A DNA stretch of 64,000 nucleotides from the NCBI GenBank assembly GCA_030789695.1, contig CM061140.1, forward strand, positions 86,614,422 through 86,678,421. The letters run 5' to 3'. Shown here piece after piece: positions 57,791-64,000 of the stretch; the first letter of the stretch is position 1; each line of letters opens with the position of its first letter. Under the pieces are notes generated by a model. The model had not been told where the DNA came from, ran no database searches, and saw nothing but the letters and a program-made list of their open reading frames with translations. This DNA comes from Scilla litardierei. Its lineage: Eukaryota > Streptophyta > Magnoliopsida > Asparagales > Asparagaceae. Both the position numbers and the translations under genes were made by a program.

Positions 57791-59102
57791 TGTAGGAAGA
57801 TATATGCCCATAAGGAAATTTATCTTGATTATACGTCTTGTTCATACCGTATATGGTACGTATTATTCTAAGTATAAAACACTTGTATTAATATACTTAG
57901 ATAATATCCATAGACTTAGAGTTAGGTCCTTACATATCTAGATGAGATCTCGATTATGAGTAAGTAAGAGACCGAACAGAAACGTAAGTCTAAAACGGTT
58001 CGTGATCATAGATGTGTCGAGAACTGGATATCGACACATCGGATAGATCACTGTGTCTTCGTCTTACCTTCGGGTAATGATGATCTCATAGTCATTCGAC
58101 TTGCTGAAGTCGGAGACGAGACACAGGTGCTCATTGGAGAATGAGTTCACTGAACGACCAAGTTAGAGTTATTAAATGGTTAACTTTAATGATCTGTCTT
58201 CAATAACTCTAGGGTGATGATAGGTTAGTTGATCCTTAAGACCTGAAGTCATCTGTACCAACCTGTAAGCGGACGGTGTAGCTTAGACCCATGATCTAGC
58301 TTCGAGGACCAGTCCTGATGAAAGATCTTAGGTTGGGTTGCACCTGAAGCTCTCAAGGTGAGTAAGTGACCAAGATGGGATTCGTCACTTCCATTAAAGG
58401 GAAGTTAGTGTTATAGGCTCAGTACGGTCTTTATGTTAATCCTCGGCCGGGGTACGTTGCAAGTTGTACAACGTGTATACAATAAAGACCGCCGTATACT
58501 GACCAATGTTGTCTAATAGGGTTGACAGAAAACCATACCCTAGGCCAACATCAAACACAGTCTTGACGAAGGGATTTTAGCTAACGGAATTCATCTCTGA
58601 CACAGCCAATGCAAACCCTATGACACTTTTGTCAAAGGGTCGATCACGTTATGATGACTCTGAAACAGGGACGACAGCTACTGCTCGTAGTGACCGTCGT
58701 CTAGGGGTTTCGAGCCCCAACCTGTAGTAAGGTCAGGCTGTAGGGTCTCACACCGAGTAGTATTCATGTCTTAGTAATAGGAATATAGAATAGAGAGAAA
58801 TGTCATTTGATGATATTCACAAGTTAAGTTGTGAAAGTTAGTCGCATTAGCAATAGGGACTTAACGTTGCATTAGATGCTAACTTTAACTAAACGTGTTG
58901 TAAATTAGTTACGACGAATTTAGTAGGAACAAACTTGTTGGAAAGGGTTACCTGGATGACGGGATCGTCCCGGTCTAAACACAGGTTCAAACCGTGTCCA
59001 AATCGGATCTCAAACGAGCCCAGAAACGCAGAAAGAGTCCAAGGGGAAGTGGGTTAGACCCACTGGGCCAAAAGGCCCATGTGCAAAGGCAAACGGGCGT
59101 GA

Positions 59103-59312
59103 CCCGCTGCAGCAGCGGGCATGGCCCGCTGTGTGCAGCGGGCGGGCGCCCGCTGCATACAGCAGGCACGGCCCGCTGCACGCAGCGGGCCAGCGCCCGC
59201 TGCAAGCGGGCGCGGCCCGCTGCTACAGCGGGCCAGCTAAGTCTAGCGGGCGGCCCGCCCTTGCCCCCCTTGGGCGGGCGCGCCGGCTAAGTCTAGCGGG
59301 CGCGCCCGCAAC
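59103..59312. repeat. Cluster of GCCCGCTG...CAGCGGGC hairpins in the copia LTR
   Basis: Six or more inverted repeats with conserved arms and variable 1-6-base centres, for example GCCCGCTGTGTGCAGCGGGC and GCCCGCTGCACGCAGCGGGC. Two further copies of GGCTAAGTCTAGCGGGC follow. The cluster is 320-530 bases upstream of the TATA box. Confidence 0.8.
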
Positions 59313-59635
59313 TTAAGTCAATTAGGGTTTTTGAAAACCCTAATGACGGCTACGAATTTGGTGTAAATTGCTAAACTTTGAGCAATTGTTTGAGGGGTCA
59401 AACGAAGTCGAAATTCGTCACCGTCAGTTCCTACGCGTTCACCATTCCAAGCTTTTCTGATTGATAGCTTGTTTGGTGTCTGAAGTTTAGTATGTGAGGA
59501 GAATTAATTAGTTAAAGTTTGACTTTGTGAAAGGCTAACTTTAAAGTTGAAATTAAGCCAAATGGCTTAATTGAATTTTCTCTTCATGGGAATTGTCCCA
59601 CATTGCCCGCAACGAGAAGTTGAGTGCTCACTCCC

Positions 59636-59645
59636 TATATAAATA
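59636..59645 (+). promoter_or_regulatory. LTR TATA box, copia element
   Basis: TATATAAATA is a strong match to the plant TATA consensus, about 600 bases before the LTR end. Confidence 0.65.
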
Positions 59646-60243
59646 GGGGTGAACTCTCCTCTTTGAAAAACACACCAGTCAACGATCGGGTAGCTCCAAA
59701 TTATTGAGCAAGCTCGGTCCGCGACTAAATCTCTCTCTCTACTTTCCTATTCTCTGGAGTAGTCCTAGCACGACTACGAAAGGGGTTTGGATCCGATCCG
59801 GACGTCTAAGACGCGGGTTTCTTCTCAAGTGAAACTTTCTACCGCGTGTGATCGGCTCGGAGGCGAAAGCGGCTCGGGCGGATCGGTGCGAGGGTGCGAG
59901 GCGGCTCAGGGAGATCGGGTCAACGCGGCTCGGCTACGAGGAGCTTCTCAAGACGGTGCGGTACATCTTGCCTGCTCCAGGGCCAAGATTCCGGGTATGT
60001 GGTTAAGCATTTTAGTGTAGATTTTATTAGTCGCTTAGTGTAGATCCTTCTTGGAGTGGTCAGACCCACTCCAAGTCGGCATAGATCGGGCTGGGTTCTG
60101 GTTCCCCAGAGCCTAGTTAAATTGTTTAGCTAGTCTAGAAATTAAGATTTCTGTTTTTCCGCTGCGCCTATGTGCCTCCGTGGTCCGTCCGACTTAGGAC
60201 TGATACGGATCCGAGCTCTGGGGGTCCGCCAAAACCCCAACAG

Positions 60244-60261
60244 TGGTATCGGAGCCACGGT
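60244..60261 (+). other. Primer-binding site, copia element
   Basis: TGGTATCGGAGCCACGG, one base after the LTR end. It is a one-base variant of the initiator-Met site TGGTATCAGAGC. Confidence 0.85.
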
Positions 60262-62163
60262 TATGCTATAGATCTACTATAGCGATTTTTAAATCTTTAA
60301 AAATGCTTAGTTTTCTCGTTCGAACTATTTTAGCTTTAAGTTAATTTAGTTTCAAATCATTTTGTGTTTTAAAATCGTTTTTTTTACCACGAAATTTTGT
60401 TGGGACGATTTAATTTTATGCGATGATTTTTAAATAGTCTCAAATGGTTTAAATGCTTTGTAAAATTTATTTCTATAAGATATAATATTGTTTTACAAGT
60501 ATTTATATGTTTATGTAACTTTAGGGAAAATTTTATTTTAGAAATTTGATTTTCTTAAAATTACATAAAGATTAGAAATATTAGAAAACTTTATTTGAAA
60601 GCTTTTAAATATATTTCTAATGATTTTAAAAGTGTTTAAAATTGTTTTAACGGATATGTAAACTTTAAGAAATATTTTATTTTCATAAGATGATATCTAA
60701 ACATTTTTCTTTTATTTTACATATATGTTTCTAAAATTTTTTATGTGATATTTTAATTTTAGAAATAAGGTTAAAATTTTTTAAAGGCCTAGGTTTAAAA
60801 TTATTAGATAATTTTGTACGACCTAGTTTTATGCGATAAAATTTTTATGAAGGCTTTAAATTTTTAATTTTTAATTTTAAGTGTTAAAATTTAGATTTGC
60901 ATGTTTTAATTATGTAGATAATTTTAGAACTTGCAAATGCTCATGTATGTCACAAAATGAACATTTTATTTATGTTGATAAATTAGTTGTTTCATTTTAA
61001 TGGACTTGTAAACCTTATTAGGTTAGCCATTAAATATTTAAAATTTTATGAGATGAAACTTTAATTAGTGACATGTTATGTTTGATAAAACAAAACAACA
61101 TTGAACCTAATACCTGATTAGGGTAGTCCCTTTGTTTGTAAATCATTTCATTAAAATGTTTAAATAATGATTTTCATAAAAGAAAAAATGTTGAATTGTT
61201 TTATTAAAATCCTAATAAGATTGGGGTAGTAAGTTGAACGTAGAACCTTATAGTTGATAATGACTTAATAAAAGATGTTCAACCAATCCAAAAAATTTTG
61301 AATTTTTAGGATCCACTAGTTGATAAGGATTAACTAGTTCTTTTAATTAAAAGCCATTTAGTTGTTTGGAAAACATAAGATTGATGACAACTCCTTCAAT
61401 GGATCATGATGTCGGTCAATGTGCTTGGCTAAAGTTTTTGGACCAACCTAGCTAGACTGGGTAACAAGTGGTCCTGGCTTAGTCAATTCCCTGGCCGCGT
61501 CCGCTGGACCGCAAGGAGTCGATTCATGACTATGTAAGTCCATCGACTATACCTAAGTCAATACGATAATAATCTTGTTCAAGATAAATCGTAGCCCTCC
61601 TTGTTTTAGGAGTTGGCAACTGTAAGAAACATGTTTCGGTTGTTGAGCTACACTCAAGCCGTGACATGTTAATCTTATAGAAACCGATTTCTTGATTGAC
61701 ATCTTAACCTGACTGAAACCGTTGTCTCATCCCTCGAGCTTCGGCGTAAGTCTAACCAAGAATGTAGTCTAAGACCTGACCCAAATCGGCGCGTCGTGCA
61801 TACACCGAGCAAAGGGGCAAGTCAGGCTAGACACGAAAACAAGGGTCTGACTAGGCTAGCCATTGTGATCCGGTTGAGCACACTCATGATCACAAATGAC
61901 TAGGGGTAAAAATCGATAGGGAATCATAGTAAATATGATTGACGACGAGTTCGTCTACCGACTGCAGAGTCGGACAACTTGTTGAGATACACTCAAGGTT
62001 GTCAGACTCAGGGTAGTCGGATCCCTCTCTCACAAATGTTATTTTATAATAAATTGTTTATTATTATGGCTTTAAATAAATTTAGTGGGAGAATATAGTT
62101 TTATTAAAACCATTAAAACTATACTACGAACATATACTAACTAAAGTATCTATAAAATACAGA
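60262..62163 (+). other. AT-rich copia leader, no gene
   Basis: Long non-coding leader with many TTTTAAA runs between 60280 and 61380, then more mixed sequence. No open frame worth calling. Confidence 0.7.
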
Positions 62164-62988
62164 ATGGATTCGGGACTTAGATACATGGTTGAGAAGAACG
62201 TGCTGGATGGAACGAACTACAAAGACTGGCTTAGGAACATCAAGTTGGTCCTTTCCCTAGCCGGAATAGGATACGTATTGTTCGAGGACGCTCCAGATAA
62301 GCCGGATGAAGATTCGACCCACGAAGAAAAGGAAGCCTACAAATTGTACCAGAGGGATGCAGAGAAGGCCAGGTGCCTTACTCTGGCTTCGATGACCAAC
62401 GAGTTGCAGAGGAAGCATGAACATATGGATGTTCAAAGCATGCTCCTCAACGCACAAGAGTTGTATGGCAAGCGATCAAGAGCTGCCAAGTTCGAGGCCA
62501 CTAGCAACCTCTGGGGCACCAAGATGGGGACGGAACCCGTACAGGATCATGTTATCAAGATGATCGGGTACGTGGAGGACGCCGCCCAGTTAGGATTTGT
62601 CCTGGACAATGAGATGTCCACGGACATTATCCTAAAGTCTTTGACTCCCGATTTCAAGCCTTTTATAACTGGCTTTATAATGAACAGCCTTGAGACGGAT
62701 CTTCCGGGTCTCCTCAATATGCTCCGGCAGTTTGAGGAGATTCATAAGAAGCCGGCTGCACTGGTTGTTGGCTCTGCTACTTCCGACCAGCCGAAAGGCA
62801 AAGGAAAGAAGAGGCAGGTCCCACAACCTGCGAAGGCTAAGAATGGGAAGAAGAAGAACAAAGGGGCCCCGTCGAAATCTGAGTGCTTCCATTGCCACAA
62901 GATTGGCCACTGGAAGAGGAACTGCAAGATCTATCTTGCAGAGAATAAGAAGGGGCATACTGATGCCTCCACCTCAGGTACAAATTAA
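62164..62988 (+). CDS. Copia gag, intact 274 codons
   Basis: Nucleocapsid/capsid protein that packages element RNA into cytoplasmic particles. The copia gag domain (UBN2/Retrotran_gag type) spans about residues 10-200: VLDGTNYKDWLRNIKLVLSL near the start, then AQELYGKRSRAAKFEATSNL and QFEEIHKKP. A basic Lys-rich linker follows, with one CCHC zinc knuckle (CFHCHKIGHWKRNC) near residue 240. The frame is fully open, and the start is the ATG just after the leader. It stops about 20 codons after the knuckle, with no fusion to protease. Confidence 0.9.
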   Translation: MDSGLRYMVEKNVLDGTNYKDWLRNIKLVLSLAGIGYVLFEDAPDKPDEDSTHEEKEAYKLYQRDAEKARCLTLASMTNELQRKHEHMDVQSMLLNAQELYGKRSRAAKFEATSNLWGTKMGTEPVQDHVIKMIGYVEDAAQLGFVLDNEMSTDIILKSLTPDFKPFITGFIMNSLETDLPGLLNMLRQFEEIHKKPAALVVGSATSDQPKGKGKKRQVPQPAKAKNGKKKNKGAPSKSECFHCHKIGHWKRNCKIYLAENKKGHTDASTSGTN

Positions 62989-64000
62989 AATTCAATTAAA
63001 TGCAATTATTTCCATTCATAAAGTATGAGATACTTATAGACATCTGTGTACTGTATACAGGTGGCTGATAAGAACTGGAGATTGGAGAAGTACGGAGATC
63101 GGTCGGCAATTAAAGCAACAGTTGCTGCTGGGACCGCTCAAAGACTTCTGGAGACGCTGATCGTGATGGAGATGATATTTTTCTTATTTGAATAAAATGT
63201 ATCATCTTTAAGGATCGAAAACAATGAATGAGTGCTTTGCACTTAAGGTTTATTTTTGATAAACAAATTAAGGTTCCTTTTATGAACCCGTTGTTTTGGA
63301 ATGGATGTCTCATTTGTTGCAATTGAGATTGAATTGGCTCAAATTCTGTGGATGTGGCTTTTCTGTGATGGTTGCGTATATTTTCGAATAATGGTGTATT
63401 GCTTCGATAATATTGATTTTGAAGCTGACTAAATGTGTGAAGTCAATCAGTAGTCAAGTATAAGTTCCAGGGGGCGTATAAATTGTGTGCAATCACAGTA
63501 AATACGCATATCAAGTTTAACTCGTGATTATCTGCATTTAGTTGTTAAAAGAGTTAATACTAAATGTGGTTAAAGGAATTTGTACAGTGTAGAACGTTTT
63601 GATTGAACGAGTCAATGTCAAGATTCCTTAAAATGATCTTGACTTGACTCATTCGTCAAACCGAATCTGACACTTGTACATTCCATCTAAGGCACTTACC
63701 AAAAGGTTATTTTTGCACATAAATCTAAATATGATTTAGTTATTATGTTGAAGTAATTTAACCAGGTAATTCTCAAAGTCAGTGGGAGCAAGTAAGTATA
63801 CTTAGTTCCGGTTTTTCCGGACTAAGTAAAAAGGATTTTTCACTTTAATGAATCTTCTATATAAATCATTAAGTCAAAATTGTTTTGATTTAATCATATA
63901 TATAGAGACTTAGGGTGTCAAATATGTACTTGACATATTGACACAATAAAGTGGAGTAAGCTAGAACTGACTTACGGAAATGTTAGACCCCACATCTAAA
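62989..64000 (+). other. AT-rich region after copia gag, no pol seen
   Basis: No DTG/DSG-type protease, integrase or RT motif is found in any frame. A purine-rich AGTGGGAGCAAG near 63781 resembles a copia polypurine tract but no LTR follows inside the window. Confidence 0.6.

Larger units (their letters stand above)
57791..60242 (+). repeat. 5' LTR of the copia element
   Basis: About 2452 bp, from TGTAGG to CCCCAACA. A GC-rich palindrome cluster lies at 59103-59312 and a TATA box (TATATAAATA, 59636-59645) sits inside a small inverted repeat (CCCTATATAAATAGGG). The left boundary is inferred from LTR-like sequence, because the second LTR is outside the window. Confidence 0.7.
57791..64000 (+). 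mobile_element. Ty1-copia element with long LTR (3' part beyond window)
   Basis: LTR (57791-60242), initiator-Met-type primer site, a 1.9-kb AT-rich leader and an intact gag. No protease, integrase or RT is recognisable in the 1 kb after gag. Either a long non-coding stretch precedes pol or pol is missing. The LTR start TGTAGGAAGATATATGCCC resembles the opening of Angela-type copia LTRs. Confidence 0.8.

Overview
This window is repeat-rich plant nuclear DNA with no convincing host gene. The evidence for an angiosperm is direct: Athila-type Ty3 retrotransposons with tRNA-Asp primer sites, a Reina-like chromovirus, a copia element, a plant L1-type LINE, a Helitron terminus and a 9.7 kb non-autonomous element with giant LTRs. 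All are nested in one another. I cannot name the species from the sequence alone.

Layout, left to right. (1) 1-7971: a minus-strand Athila element ('family A', copy 1) whose left end is outside the window. It holds ORF1, a broken gag-pro, a primer-binding site and its 5' LTR. It sits inside (2) 7972-15150, a decayed plus-strand Athila element of a second family ('family B', copy 1) with RT, RNase H, integrase and a 3' LTR. (3) 15151-19468 and 31473-31741: spacer with a microsatellite, a small hypothetical ORF and a long foldback, ending in a Helitron 3' terminus. It is split by (4) 19469-31467, a complete young family A element (copy 2; TSD ACGGG, two 1818-bp LTRs differing at about 11 sites) with an intact 924-codon gag-pro but no RT, RNase H or integrase. 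(5) 31757-34369 and 44067-45434: a LINE split by (6) 34370-44061, a minus-strand LTR element with 3.4-kb LTRs, a 2.8-kb non-coding interior and TSD GCTAT. (7) 45481-47210: spacer with a remnant of another plant-transposon ORF. (8) 47.4-51.39 kb: a decayed chromovirus interrupted by (9) 51390-56624, a minus-strand family B element (copy 2). That is interrupted by (10) 56625-57790, an LTR fragment related to element 6, which is followed by (11) 57791-64000, a copia element with a 2.45-kb LTR and an intact gag.

The most interesting signal is regulatory. Each Athila family carries dense arrays of its own palindromic motif: CACTCGGCCGAGTG in family A and AACCGATCGG(G/T)T(G) in family B. In both families the array sits just upstream of the LTR TATA box and again upstream of a second TATA-like box inside the element, ahead of the ORF1 position. 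ORF1 has a basic NLS-like N-terminus and a heptad-like C-terminal helix. This suggests, as inference, a self-recognising system in which each family has its own operator, perhaps read by its own ORF1 protein, analogous to the VANC anti-silencing proteins of VANDAL transposons. Family A LTRs also carry five hairpins with an identical 14-nt loop but different stems, in the transcribed leader. Two further covarying RNA hairpin modules are shared between the families.
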